DNA from: Simmondsia chinensis
Lineage: Eukaryota; Streptophyta; Magnoliopsida; Caryophyllales; Simmondsiaceae
Assembly: GCA_018398585.1 (NCBI GenBank)
Contig: JAGTTD010000008.1
Span: 9,188,501-9,252,500, forward strand
Length of the DNA stretch: 64,000 nt
Direction: 5' to 3'
In this document: in pieces, positions 23,191 through 34,664 of the stretch
Layout of the letters: the number at the start of each line of letters is the position of its first letter
How positions within the stretch are numbered: the stretch's first letter is position 1
Position numbers and translations under genes: made by a program
The notes under the pieces: generated by a model
Databases searched by the model: none
Seen by the model: only the letters and a program-made list of their open reading frames with translations
What the model was told of the DNA's origin: nothing

Positions 23191-24322
23191 GCAGGTTAAT
23201 GAAGATGATGTTAAAAGAAAAAGACGTTGAAGAAGATGTTTCTCTGGTTGTTGTGTAGTGAACTTCAAAATTATTAGGTGGAGCATACTTTTGAAGCTAT
23301 AATTAAATTGTCTAATAGACTATTTTTTGGTTTGGTGGATGGTTGTGTTGAACTAGTTGGGCATTATATTGTATTTGTTGAATGCATGTTATTTTGTTGT
23401 CAATTGCTGAATGAATTTCTTTAGTAAGCTGGACTATGGTGGATAATCATTTACTTTTTGAAAAATTAAATTTTCCTTTTTTGTTATTTGGAACAAGTTT
23501 ATTGGACTAAAAATTGTATTGCAGTAGTGGATGATAAATGTATATGGAATTGTTGTTATAGGAAAATGAATTGTTGCAATAGGTATTTAAATCGTTGCGT
23601 TGCTTGCTTAAAAATCATTGCCACAGAGAATTTTGAGATTGATAACTATTGCCATTGGAAGAAAAACGGTTGTAGTGGGTGTCATAAATAGCTGTGATTT
23701 AAGCTAAAAATCATTGCCATATATAATATTACATAAAAAAATTGTTGCCACAGGGCAAAAATAGCATTGTGAAAAGTATTTCAAACATTTATAATTCACA
23801 AAAAAAAAAATGTTGCTATTTCATAAAAGAACAGTTGCTATAGGCATTACTATTAGCAAAAAACCGTTCCCATTGAGAAATACAACCTTTGGCGTATAGT
23901 AGCCAAAAACCGTTGCTATAGACAGCTGTACTACAACGGTTCATAATTTGTTGCAGTTATGCAAAAAACCGTTGCCATAGGCTATGACAACAGCCGCATA
24001 TTCGACGGTTCAAAAAACGTTGCCATAGGTCCATGGCAACGGTTTTGAGTTTACGGCAACAGTTTTGAACCGTTGGCATAGACTTATTTTGTAGTAGTGG
24101 ATCTTGTGTATGAATTTGAGAGAGAGTTGAAGGTTTTCCATTGTAATTAGAAGAGTTTTCAAGTAACAAAAGTCGTCCCTTATGTCTTGTGTTCCATTAC
24201 TTGTGCCTATGCTCGTTTATGTTTAAATTCTGTGGTGCTTGTGTATGCTTTCGTGTGTTTTAGTTGAGTGGGGCGTAACCTCACTGCCATCATAAGTAGT
24301 CAAAAAATATCTGTGACATTTG

Positions 24323-24774
24323 TGGTATCAGAGCCAGATTGGGTGAACCGTGCTGTCCAGACCCTGTCCCAGTTGCTGTCTAGACCTGCGTGCCTGCTGT
24401 TGAATTTCGTAGCTGAGTGACAAATTAGATTTTCCCCTTATATGCGAATTTCAATTTCGAAGTCCTAGTTAAGACCTAATTTTCGAATTGTGGCCTGGGC
24501 TGGTACTTGAGGGCAATCCATAGTGTTAATTTTGGCTATGCTTGGCTGTGAAATTGTGGGTTTGTCCCTGCTGCGCGTTTTTTGTTTGTGCTTGGTGGTT
24601 GCGCGTGATTTTTGTCCTGAATTGTGCAAAATTCTTCTTGTGAGTGCCTGTTGTTGCATGGGCTAGGTGAATTTTGACCCCCTTACACTGAGATTTTGGG
24701 TGGGCTGCATTAGCCTAGTCCTTGTGTGGGTCGTTTCAATGTTGGTTGCCTAAATTGTTGTGTTGGTTAGTTGT
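24323..24774 (+). promoter_or_regulatory. Primer binding site and leader of the gag-only element
   Basis: TGGTATCAGAGCC starts four bases after the LTR end and is the usual initiator-tRNA-Met complement. The leader that follows was split at 24774 by the Athila-like insertion and resumes at 34665. Confidence 0.8.
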
Positions 24775-26157
24775 TAATGAGTCTTAGATTTACGCATCTT
24801 TTAATTGTTATTTTAATTATTTTGTACCTATTTAATTATAATATTACACTCATTTTGGTAATTTTTATGTTTAGCACGTTTGAAATTAAAGTTTCGAAAA
24901 TGGTCAAATGTTGGTGCAAATAAGACAAATTCGATGCGTAAACAATTAAATCAAGTCAATCGAGATTCGGGACAAGAACGTATAAGCTCGACCCGCATCA
25001 ACCCGAGCCAGCACTGTTCATCACCTTCAACCTCAAGATCAGCACCAGCCCAACACCCCTGCCATCTTCAACCTCAGCCCATTATTACAAACCGAGAATA
25101 CGAGACTCGAATTTTAAATGAGCAAATAAGGCGGGAGAGCTGTGGTGGGAAAATCTGTTAATTTCAGTGCTGCTGGTGCATGCTGTTCTGCTGCTGCTAC
25201 GTTGCATACTGTTGTTGCTGTTAGTTAATACTTGCTGCTGTTACATTTGTGTTTTGGCGCCAATTCAATAATTGAAATACTAGTTAGTTAGATTCTAGAT
25301 TGTTCTAAGGTTTGTCTAGTTTCTTTGCCATTAGATTGTTATAAATAAGTATGACTGTATGTTCATTTGGGCATCCAATCAATGAAAATCTGAAACATTA
25401 TCTCATTTAAGATTAAACTCTACTTTCTCATCTCCTTTCCCTTCGTTCTCTCATCTAACTCTAAAACTCTACTCTCTCATCTTAATTTCCCTTCTTTCTC
25501 ATTCCAAACTCTCAATCTATCCAAATTTATATTAGTTTACGCTCGAGGTTCAAGCCCGAGCGTAACACCCACTGACCAGCAAAACCTAAACAACCAAGAC
25601 CATACCCATTCGGCCCAACCACCACCTGCACCAACTCCGGCCCACCCGCACAAGTCCCCAACTCAGCCCAACACACGCATAGGCCCATCTTCTCCAGCCC
25701 GTTAGCCACCAGCCCGCAGCTCATCACTGACACAGGTCACATCACCAGCCCATCTCCATCGGCCCATCGTCCCAGATCTCCGGCCCTACAATAGCAATAC
25801 TAACAACATTATTTTAGTAGGTTGAAGCTTGTAGCCTAACCACTACTCGTGTGACAATCAATAATCCCAATTTAAAAGTTAACGCAAAACTAATTGGCTA
25901 AAGATGGATTCGAAACCCTAAGTTCCAATTTAAGACACTTTCCGATTAGAAGTAGATTATTTTAGTTCAATTGTCGTTTTCTTAGATTAATTAACACAAA
26001 AAAGCTCTCAATTTTATTCAAATCAATTTAGGTCATAGAATAAATTCACACTCTTAGTCCCTGTGGCTCGACACCCTCTCGCCCTACACTTATATTTAGG
26101 TGTGTTTAATAGATAGGGTTTTATATTAAATTTTGATAGACATAGAAAAACACATCA
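24775..26157 (+). repeat. First Athila LTR (rearranged)
   Basis: It begins TAATGAGTCTTAG at the insertion point. It differs from the other two LTRs by a foreign segment at about 25081-25568 and by lacking about 600 bp that the others have after the AATAGCA block (compare 27715-28320). Confidence 0.85.
25081..25568. mobile_element. Unidentified insertion of about 490 bp in the first LTR
   Basis: The sequence between CCTCAGCCCA and CCCACTGACC is absent from the two sister LTRs, where these blocks are adjacent. CCCA occurs at both edges and may be a 4-bp duplication. The insert includes CTGCTG-rich DNA, a TTATAAATAAG box near 25339 and, at its right end, a perfect 9-bp stem (TTACGCTCG with CGAGCGTAA, 25537-25565). 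It could be a solo LTR or a small non-autonomous element. I cannot assign it. Confidence 0.6.
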
Positions 26158-27185
26158 AGATTTTGGCGCCATTGCTGGGGACTAGGCAACGTTCGTGATT
26201 TTATTTTTGCGATTTTCTTTGGTTATTAACTTTCTATTTCTTCTTTAAATTTTAATTATTTTATTTTATTTTTCAACCCAGGATTTGAAATCTTAATTTA
26301 ATTCTTAATTTGAAATTTTAATTTTTAATTCTCTTTAATTGTTATTGTCTCTTTTCTAAAAAAAATTATTTTCTTTTTGAAAGCATTATTTTTCTTGTGA
26401 TTTTCATGCATAAGTAGATTTTAGGGTATCTTGTTATTTATTTTTTTTTAGTATTTGTTTTGTCTGTTTTATGTGTTTTGCTTATTTAATTTTTAATTTA
26501 CATGCTTCGTATGGTTAATTGTTCATGCACGTTCGTCATTCTTTGTCTCTTGACCTTACCATATTCGACTCTGAAATTGAAAGAACTTTAAGAGACCTTA
26601 GAGCCCAATACCGAGCACAAACCACAATGGCTGACGAACAACAACCATGTCCATTTGTGGAGTATTTTACTCCCACCACATACACTCCACCTTCGTGCAT
26701 TAGAAAAAGTAAAATTGAAAATTGATGTACCTTCGTGATAAAGTTTCTTTTGTGCTATATCAAGTTCAAAATGTTGTAAAATGGTCACTCATATGCCACT
26801 TAGAATTTCTATATGTATAGGAATGTGTTTAGATGATTCAATGGTGTGGGTGCACAAAACCTTTATACATTTGATTGGAAGCGAGAATTTGAGGAGATTC
26901 TGTGACATGAAATCCTATTCACTTTCACTTTTGCGTTGCTTGAGTAATTCCTATTAGTGTATACAAGGTTAATGAAATTCTATGACGAATTTTGAAGTTT
27001 AATCATTTAAATTCATGGAATTGTAAAATGCTCTAGATGATTTAATCTTGTCTTGAATTGTAATATAGGTGTTAATTTCGGAAAACATGGCGAAGGTTGG
27101 GTTAGTTAGGGTAGTTGGTCATCATAGTTTTTTATGTTAAATCATATGCTTTGCTCGAGGAGTAGCCAAGGTTAGGTGTGGGGGT
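26158..27185 (+). mobile_element. Deleted Athila internal region (unit 1)
   Basis: It starts with the GATTTTGGCGCC primer site, then a leader and the beginning of gag (RTLRDLRAQYRAQTTMADEQQP near 26590-26640), and jumps at about 26715 to the 3' untranslated region. That region matches 32745-33160 (ATGGTCACTCATATGCC and onward). About 3.4 kb present in unit 2 is missing. Confidence 0.85.
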
Positions 27186-28685
27186 ATTGATGCGTCTCAG
27201 ATTTACGCAACTTTTAATTGTTATTTTAATTATTTTGCACCTATTTAATTATAATTTTACCCTCATTTTTGGAAATTTTTATGTTTAGCAGGTTTCAAAT
27301 TAAAGTTCTGAAAATTGTCAAATGTTGGTGCAAATAAGAGAAATTTGATCCGTAAATAATTAAATCAAGTCAATCGAGATTCGGGACAAGAACGTATAAG
27401 CTTCACCCGCATCGACCCAAGCCAGCATTGTTCATCACCTTCAACCTCCAGATCTGCACCGGCCCAACACCCCTGCCATCTTCAACCTCAGCCCACGGAC
27501 CAGCGCAACCCAAACAACCAAGCCAATACTCGTTCAGCCCAACCACCACCCGCACCAACTCCGGCCCACCCGCACAAGTCCCCAGCTCAGCCCAACACAA
27601 GCACAGGCTCGTCTTCTCTAGCCTATCAGCCACCGGCCTGCAGCTCATCACCGACACAGGTCACATCACCATCCCATCTTCGCCGGCCCATTTTCTCAGA
27701 CCTTCGGCCCACCAATAGCACCAACTTATGGTTTCGTTTAGCAGCGGGGCAGCGTTTAAATTGGGTGAGGAGTTGAGATTTGAAGCTGGTTCTGGACCGC
27801 CCCTGTTTTTTCTCTCTTTCTCTCAGCTCTCTCTCTCTCTCTCTCATATCTTTAATTTTCTTTCTTCGTCGTTAAATTGGAACTAGAGCAAAATTAGTGT
27901 GAAGACCGACATAAATTCGTTCATCTCCTCCTTCATCGGTTCATCCTTGATGGAGAGCTAACTTGCTCTCTGAGGTTAGATGAAATCTTAGCATTTACTT
28001 TTGTTTACTTTTAATTCGGGTTAATTTGATTGTTTACATGAATTGCTTGGTTGAGATAAATACTTTGACGTATTATATTTTATTGTTTATTCAATTGATA
28101 TGATGAGTTTCTAACCTTTAATTGTTGATATTGATATTTATAGATTAATTTTTTGTGCTTGTAGCCTTAGGATTAATTAATCAAGCAATAGTATTAACCG
28201 AATTGTAAATTAAAACCTATCTTCCCTATACTTTAGTTAGATAGGGTCAATTCTTAATAATTAACAATACATTAGATAGAGCCTATTTTCCTAATGCTTT
28301 AGTTAGATAGGGTCATTACACAATACTAACAACATTATCTTAGTAGGTTGAAGCTTGTAGCCTCAACCACTACCCGTGTAACAATCAATAATCCCAATTT
28401 AATAGTTAACGCAAAAGTAATTGGCTAAAGATAGATTCGAAACCCAAAGTTCCAATTTAATACACTTTCCAATTAGAAGTAGATTATTTCAGTTCAATTG
28501 TCATTTTCTTAGATTAATTAACACAAAAACCTCTCAATTTTATTCAAATCAATTTAGGTCATAGAATAAATTCACACACTCTTAGTCCCTGTGTTTCGAC
28601 ACCCTCTCGCCCTACACTTCAATTTAGGTGTGTTTAATAGATAGGATTTTATATTAAATTTTGATAGACGTAGAAAAACAAATCA
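27186..28685 (+). repeat. Second (middle) Athila LTR
   Basis: At 1500 bp it is almost the same length as the third LTR (1499 bp) and similar throughout. It is shared between the two units. Proline-rich frames in its GC-rich half recur in the third LTR but change frame, so they are not genes. Confidence 0.88.
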
Positions 28686-29162
28686 AGATTTTGGCGCTGT
28701 TGTTAGGGACAAGGCAACATTCGTGATTTTATTTTTGTGATTTTCTTTGATTTTTAACTTTCTATTTCATCTTTAATTTTAAATTAATTTATTTTATTTT
28801 TCAACCCAAGATTTGAAATCTTAATTTAATTCCTAATTTAGAAATTTTAATTTTTAATTCTCTTTAATTGTTATTGTCTCTTTTCTATAAAAAAAAAAAT
28901 ATTTTTTCTTTTTAATAGCATTATTTTTCTTGTGATTTTCGTGCATAAGTAGATTTTAGGGTATCTTGCTATTTGTTTTTTTTTTAGTATTTGTTTTGTC
29001 TGTTTTATTTGTTTTGCTTATTTAATTTCTAATTTACTTGCTTCATTTAGTTAATTGTACATGCACGGTCATCGCTCTTTGTCTCTTGACCTTACCATAT
29101 TCGACCATGAAATTGAAAGAACTTTAAGAGACCTTAGAGCCCAACACCGAGCACAAACCGCA

Positions 29163-30295
29163 ATGGCTGACGAACAACAACCACGTCCACTTATGGAGTA
29201 TTTTACTCCCAACACATACACTTCGCCTTCGTGCATTAGAATGCCACCGGTAGCCCATTAGTTCAATACAAATGTTTCCTTCATTCCACGGCTTAGGCAA
29301 TGAGAACCCGTACACGCACTTGGACAATTTCATGGAGGTTTGTTCAACCTTCAGAATTCCAAACATTAGTGATGACGCCATCTTACTTCGTCTTTTTCTT
29401 TTCTCTTGGAAGGAAAATGCTAAGTATTGGTTAGGCACCTTACTTAGTGGGACGATTAGTACTTGGACTCAAATGCAACAAGAATTTCTTAAGAAATTCT
29501 ATCCCGTTAGTAAAACTAACACTGCTAGGAGAGCCATTAACACCTTCGCCCAACTCCCTACTGAGGAGTTTCATGACAGTTGGGATAGGTTTAGGGACCT
29601 CTTACGAGCTTGTCCACATCATGCTATCCCTAAATGGCAAATAGTTCAAAATTTCTATTATGGGTTAAACGAGAAGGGTCAACAAACTGTTGATGCATCG
29701 TATGGTGGTCAGTTCCTTAGAAAGAATGAGGATGAGGCGTGGGAATTGTTCAAACTTTCGAATGAGAATTCATAACAATCTGCCGCACATGCATGTCTTA
29801 ATGCTACTAGGTTAATTAGAGGAGTAAATGAGATTGCTCACACCTCCATCTTAGATAAGAAAATAGACTCTCTTGCCTCTTTTGCAGAGCAGTTAACTTC
29901 CCTATTTAAGATGACATTGGCCCCCTCTACTGTATCTAATGTGTCTCATGTTTCAAATGTGCATAGTGCTTGCTCTTCATGCTCTGGTGTCTCTCAATCT
30001 ACACATGACTGTCCCGCTGCTTCAACTTATGTGGAGTGGTTGGAGGAACAAGTCAATGCAGCCCAAGGATTCTCACGAAACAACCCATACTCTAACACAT
30101 ACAATCCGGGCCGGAGAAACCATCCTAACTTCTCCTGGAGGTAAGAAGGAGAAGGACAGTTTATGCCACAGCAACAAATCTCACGACCTCAACAATCCGG
30201 TATGCCCCTGCCCGTCGGTTTTCAACCACAAGGGTATGCTTCTAACTACTCTCAACCTCCTAATTTGAGCTCTAATTCAAATTTTTAAGAGAAAG
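29163..30295 (+). pseudogene. Athila-like gag (broken)
   Basis: The ATG at 29163 starts MADEQQPRPLMEYFTP, preceded in frame by LRDLRAQHRAQ. After a TAG and a frameshift near 29265, the frame 29272-29775 carries the conserved retrotransposon gag core: LDNFMEVCSTFRI, AILLRLFLFSWKENAKYWL, WTQMQQEFLKKFYP, FHDSWDRFRDLLRACPHH and NFYYGLNEKGQQTVDA. Past a stop at 29773 it continues (KIDSLASFAEQLTSL; TYVEWLEEQVNAAQG; NPYSNTYNPGRRNHPNFSW) to about 30295. The nucleocapsid tail is Asn/Pro/Gln-rich without a clear zinc knuckle, as is common in this lineage. It is dead because of several stops. Confidence 0.85.
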
Positions 30296-30837
30296 TTTTG
30301 AGTGCGCTAAAAGGTTTAGAAGTTAATTCCCAACTCCTCCACTCCCGTACACAATCGATTGCAAAGCTAGAAACCCAAATAGGTCAACTAGCTAACACTC
30401 TGAGTAGGAAAGATAAGGGAAAACTCCCTAGCTAGGCTGGAGAGAACCCTAGGAACTGTGTAAGACAAGACAACTATCCCTTCCAGCAAGAACAAGCAAA
30501 ATCCATTACACTGTTGAGAAATGAAAAGGAGGTTGACAATGGGGTGAGTGCTGAAAATGAAGTATCCAAGAGTGGTGAGAAAGAAGAGAAGAGCAAGGAG
30601 AGAGAAAAGGAGACCGATGAGGTCACGCACCCTTCTCCCATTCCTAAAGCCACTGATCTTCCCTCGTCATATGAACCTAGAGTACCCTTCCCCCAAGCTT
30701 TAGTTGCACCACAACCAAATGGGAAGGACAAGAAATGGGAAGACATTTTGGAGACATTTAGGCAAGTCAAGATTAACATTCCTCTTCCTGATACGATTAA
30801 ACAGATCCCGGCCAATGCGAAGTTAAGGATCTACTGA
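30295..30837 (+). pseudogene. Athila-like gag-pol linker
   Basis: The segment contains IAKLETQIGQLANTLS near 30360, a conserved coiled-coil-like block of Athila gag, and the Lys/Glu-rich frame 30514-30837 with NGKDKKWEDILETFRQVKINIPLPD near 30718-30790. That block normally precedes the protease. A stop at 30835-30837 (IY*TKRG) separates it from the protease frame. It is a linker region and not an independent gene. Confidence 0.75.
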
Positions 30838-30894
30838 ACCAAAAGAGGCGATCTAGAGAACATCTGCCTAAACAAAGTATTTTTAGCCGAGCAA

Positions 30895-31563
30895 GTGAGC
30901 GCTATTCTGAAGTGCGACACTCCGATTAAGTACAAAGACCCTGGTGCCCCCACCATCTCTGGTTCACTTGGAGACTACCCAATCGATAAATCGTTACTGG
31001 ACTTAGGAGCGAGTGTCAACATTATTCCTTACTCGGTTTATGAGACGTTAGGCCTAGGAGAGTTGCAACCCACCATGGTGACCTTGCAGTTAGTGGATAG
31101 ATCAACTAGGATCCCCCATGGTGAGTTGATTAACGTGCTAGTGAGAGTAGACAAACCCATGTTTCCTACTGATTTTCTTGTGCTATATATGGAACCTTCT
31201 AGTCAGTCGAAAAACAATATCCCTGTCATTCTAGGTCGACCTTTCTTAGTGACGGCCAATGCTACCATTAACTATAAATCCGGGGTAATGGATGTTAGTT
31301 TTACAAACATGACTATTAGGTTAAACATTCTTAACGCTTCTTTGTCACCCACTAGTGAGGATGAGTCAGAGTGTTTTTATGTGGATATTGCTGATGATTT
31401 GGTGGACCAAACACTCTCCTCTACCCTAGTTAGCGACCCTCTTGATGAATGCAAAACCTTCTATAGAGATGCAACGAAGGTTGAACTTGGACATGAAAGA
31501 AGTCTTGGGTTGGGAGAAGAATCACGATCTTATGGTTCTGGAGGAAATTGTATTAGGCCATAG
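30895..31563 (+). pseudogene. Athila-like retropepsin
   Basis: This 222-codon frame contains the Athila protease: ILKCDTPIKYKDPGAPTI, then the active-site block LLDLGASVNIIPYSVYETLG (the catalytic Asp lies in LDLGAS), LVDRSTRIPHGELINVLVRV, and the second conserved block IPVILGRPFLVTANATIN. The expected LxDLGAS form is slightly altered at the residue before Leu, with no obvious loss of catalytic residues. After about 31560 the frame leaves the family and reverse transcriptase is largely deleted. Confidence 0.85.
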
Positions 31564-31635
31564 GTTGTCTTAGGAGGGTATCGCTGTTGATAGAGCTACA
31601 ATAGATATGAATGTGAACTCGACCCTCCCTCAAAT

Positions 31636-31935
31636 GTGAAACAAGTTAGAGCCTTACTAGGTCATGCGTGTTTCTATAAGGGATTCCTTAAGGATCCTGG
31701 GAAGTTAGCTAGACCATTGACTAGTGTGCTATCTAAGGACATATCAGTTAAGCTTAATGAGTCTTGGTTAGACGTTTTTCATAAGCTTCGATCTACACTT
31801 GCTGTTGCCCCCATTAGGCATCCACCCGACTACTCTCTCCCTCCTGAAATCACGTGTGACACTTCTGATTGTGTTGTAGATGTTGTCTTAGGTGAGCTCG
31901 ATGAAGTAGCTTCTTTGGTTGATGCCATTACTTGA
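31636..31935 (+). pseudogene. Reverse transcriptase tail of Athila-like element
   Basis: The 99-codon frame matches only the end of gypsy reverse transcriptase: VKQVRALLGHACFYKGFLKD, ARPLTSVLSKD, APIRHPPDYSLPPEITCDTSD. The catalytic YxDD part that should come before it is gone, because the protease frame joins this tail within about 70 bp. RNase H and integrase are absent downstream, where the 3' untranslated region begins near 31940. This marks a deletion of roughly 3 kb relative to a full element (estimate from family knowledge). Confidence 0.8.
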
Positions 31936-33160
31936 TCTTCGCTAGACCCATTGCGCCCAGCTAAAGGCGTAAAACTTAGCACTCCTAGGAGGCAGCCTAG
32001 GTTTGTTATTTCTTGTTTTAATTTAGTTTTTGACCTAATTAGTTGCTTCGAGGCTTGTTTTCTTCTCTTTTTAGGTTCTTGCGTCGGGTTGAAGGATTCC
32101 TATATACATGTCCACGCTGTCTATCAGGTTGTATTCCTCCATCTCACCTATCTCTTGTGCATAAATGATTAATGTTGTGACATTGAGGGCAATGCATGAT
32201 TTGGTGTGGGGGTGAGGCTCATTTGCATGTGCTCATTGTTTGTCAAATTTTAAAAATTTTGAACATCTTTTTGTGCATTTTGAGCATGCATCATACCCGC
32301 TTAGCCAAGGTTTCCTTAATCGACGCGTATGTTATGATGACAGTGGGATTAGTTGTTTATTCGTTCTCTTAATTTCATGAAATTTAATGATTCTACTTCA
32401 TACTTGTTAATGAGTATGGTTAATCATTGTTGATATTAATGGATTCTACTCATGCCGCTCACATATTCACTAAGCATAGGACATTCGTGTAGCAGAAAAT
32501 CTGAATAATTTGAGTAAACAACCCTATATATCTTGAATTTTTTAAGCTTGCCCTATTGGATTATCCTAATCCTTGCCTCTTGTTACGATGTAAAGTACTT
32601 GTTGATCAATGTTAATTGTAAAGTTGAGGTAATTGTTATACAAAAGTCCAAAAATTGGACGAGAAAGAAATAGAAAAAAAAATGAAAAGAAAAAAAAAAA
32701 GAGAGAAAATGAAAAAAAACAAAAGTTTCCTCCAAAAAGGAAAATGTTATAAAATGGTCACTCATATGCCACTTAGAATTTCTCTATGTATAGGCATGTG
32801 TTTAGGTGATTCAATGGTGTGGGTGCACAAAACCTTTAAATATTTGGTTGGAAGCGATAATTTGAGGAGATTCTATGACATGAAATCCTATTCACTTTCA
32901 CTTGTGCGTTGCTTGAGTAATTCCCATTAGTTGGTACAAGGTTAATGAAATTCTATGACAAGTTTTGAAGTTTAATCATCTAAATTCATGGAATTGAAAA
33001 ATGCTCTAGATGATTTAATCTTGTCTTGAATTGTAATATAGGTGTTAATTTTGGAAAACATGGTGAAAGTTGGGTTAGTTGGGGTAGTCAGTCATTGTAG
33101 TTTTTTATGTCAAATCATATGCTTTGCTCGAGAAGTAGCCAAGGTTAGGTGTGGGGGTGT

Positions 33161-34659
33161 TGATGCGTCTCAGATTTACGCATCTTTTAATTGTTATTTT
33201 AATTATTTTGCACCTATATAATTATAATTTTACACTCATTTTGGCAATTTTTATGTTTAGCAGGTTTGAAATTAAAGTTCTGAAAATTGTCAAACGTTGG
33301 TGCAAATAAGACAAATTCGATGCGTAAACAATTAAATTAAGTCAATCGAGATTCAGGACAAGAACGTATAAGCTCCAACCGCATCGACCCGAGCCGGCAC
33401 AGTTCATCACCTTCAACCTCCAGATCTGAACCGGCCTAACACCCCTGCCATCTTCAACCTCAACCCACCGACCAGCACAACCCAAACAACCAAGCCCATA
33501 CCCGTTTGGCCCAACCACCACCCGCACCAACTCCGATCCACCTGCACAAGTCCCCAGCTCAGCCAAACACACGCACAGGCCCGTCTTCTCCAGCCCGTCA
33601 TCCACCAGCCCGCAGCTCATCACCGACACGGGTCACATCACCAGCCCATCTTCACCGTCCCATCGTCCCAGACCTCCAGCCCACCAATAGCACCGACTTA
33701 GGGTTTCGTTTAGCAGCAGGGCAGTGTTTAAATTGGGAGAGGAGTTGAGATCTAAAGCTGGTTTTGGACTGCCCCTTTTTTTTTCTCATTTTGTCTCAGC
33801 TCTCTCTCTCTCTCAGATTTTTATTTTTCTTTCTTTGTCATTAAATTGGAAAGAGAGCGAAATTAGCGTGAAGACCGACATGAATTCGTTCATCTCCTCT
33901 TTCACCCGTTCATCCTTGATGGAGAGCTAACTTGCTCTCTGAGGTTAGATGAAATCTTAGCCTTTACTTTTATTTACGTTTAATTCGGGTTAATTTAATT
34001 GTTTATATGAATTACATGGTTGAGATAAATACTTTGAAGTATTATATTTTTATTGTTTATTCAATTGATATGATTATTGAGTTTGTAACATTTAATTGTT
34101 GATATTGATATTTATAAATTAATTCTTTGTGCTTGTAGCCTTAGGATTAATTAATCAAACAATAATATTAACCGAATTGTTAATTAAAGCCTGTCTTTCC
34201 TATACTTTAGTTAGATAGGATCAATACGTAGTAATTAACAATACGTTTGGTAGAGCCTATTTTCTTTATGCTTTAGATGGATAGTGTCAATACGCAATAC
34301 TAAAAATATTATCTTAGAAGGGTGAAGCTTGTAGCCTAAACCACTACCCGTGTGACAATCAATAATCCCAATTTAAGAGTTAACGCAAAAATAATTGGCT
34401 AAAGAAGGATTCGAAACCCAAAGTTCCAATTTAATACACTTTCCGATTAGAACTAGATTATTTTAGTTGAATTGTCGTTTTCTTGGATTAATTAACACAA
34501 AAAGCTCGCAATTTTATTCAAATCAATTTAGGTCATAGAATAAATTCACACACTCTTAGTCCCTGTGGTTCGACACCCTCTCGCCCTACACTTCAATTTA
34601 GGTGTGTTTTATAGATATGGCTTTATATTAAATTTTGATAGACGTAGAAAAAGACATCA
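33161..34659 (+). repeat. Third Athila LTR
   Basis: It follows GGTGTGGGGGTGT, ends GACATCA, and is abutted by the GTTGT target duplication. It is the intact reference for the LTR family in this window. Confidence 0.9.
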
Positions 34660-34664
34660 GTTGT

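Larger units (their letters stand above)
18512..24099 (+). mobile_element. CACTA (En/Spm) DNA transposon, decayed
   Basis: The left end reads CTCTACCACAAAATA (CACTA with one change) and the right end is the reverse complement of CACTACTACAAAATAAG. Comparison with the uninterrupted LTR copy at 38025 shows the insertion point and suggests a 3-bp duplication TCT. Subterminal zones (18530-18720 and 23520-24090) are packed with AACCGTTGCCA-type motifs in both orientations, as expected for binding sites of the transposase partner. Internally there are remnants of a Tnp2-type transposase. A second CACTA end lies inside at 19016. Catalytic regions are incomplete, so it is non-autonomous. Confidence 0.85.
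17331..24318 (+). repeat. 5' LTR of the gag-only element, split by CACTA
   Basis: The LTR parts are 17331-18511 and 24100-24318. Both align with 36892-38235, including GGTGCTTGGCACC-like and CCAGTAACTGCC-like blocks and the end AACCTCACTGCCATCA...TGACA. The part at 17640-18050 is GC-rich and open in several frames on both strands, which is a composition effect and not coding. Confidence 0.8.
24775..34659 (+). mobile_element. Athila-like Ty3/gypsy element with three LTRs and two internal regions
   Basis: Three copies of an LTR (TGATGCGTCTCAG...ACATCA) lie at 24775-26157, 27186-28685 and 33161-34659, all in plus orientation. Between them are a short internal region (26158-27185) and a longer one (28686-33160). 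Both internal regions start with the TTTTGGCGCC-type primer site of Athila/Tat elements and end with a GGTGTGGGGGT polypurine tract. The whole array is flanked by one perfect 5-bp duplication, GTTGT (24770-24774 and 34660-34664). Gag and protease are recognisable, reverse transcriptase survives only as a short tail, and integrase is absent. This is therefore one locus with a partial tandem duplication, non-autonomous. Confidence 0.9.

Noticed and set aside
25537..25580. Helitron 3' end
   Set aside because: A hairpin is present, but the CTRR-T end and insertion between A and T are not; host sequence resumes with CCCA on both sides.
27428..27718. Pro/Ser-rich frame that also appears at 33506-33748
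   Set aside because: It is within an LTR repeated three times and the frame changes between copies; it is composition, not a gene.
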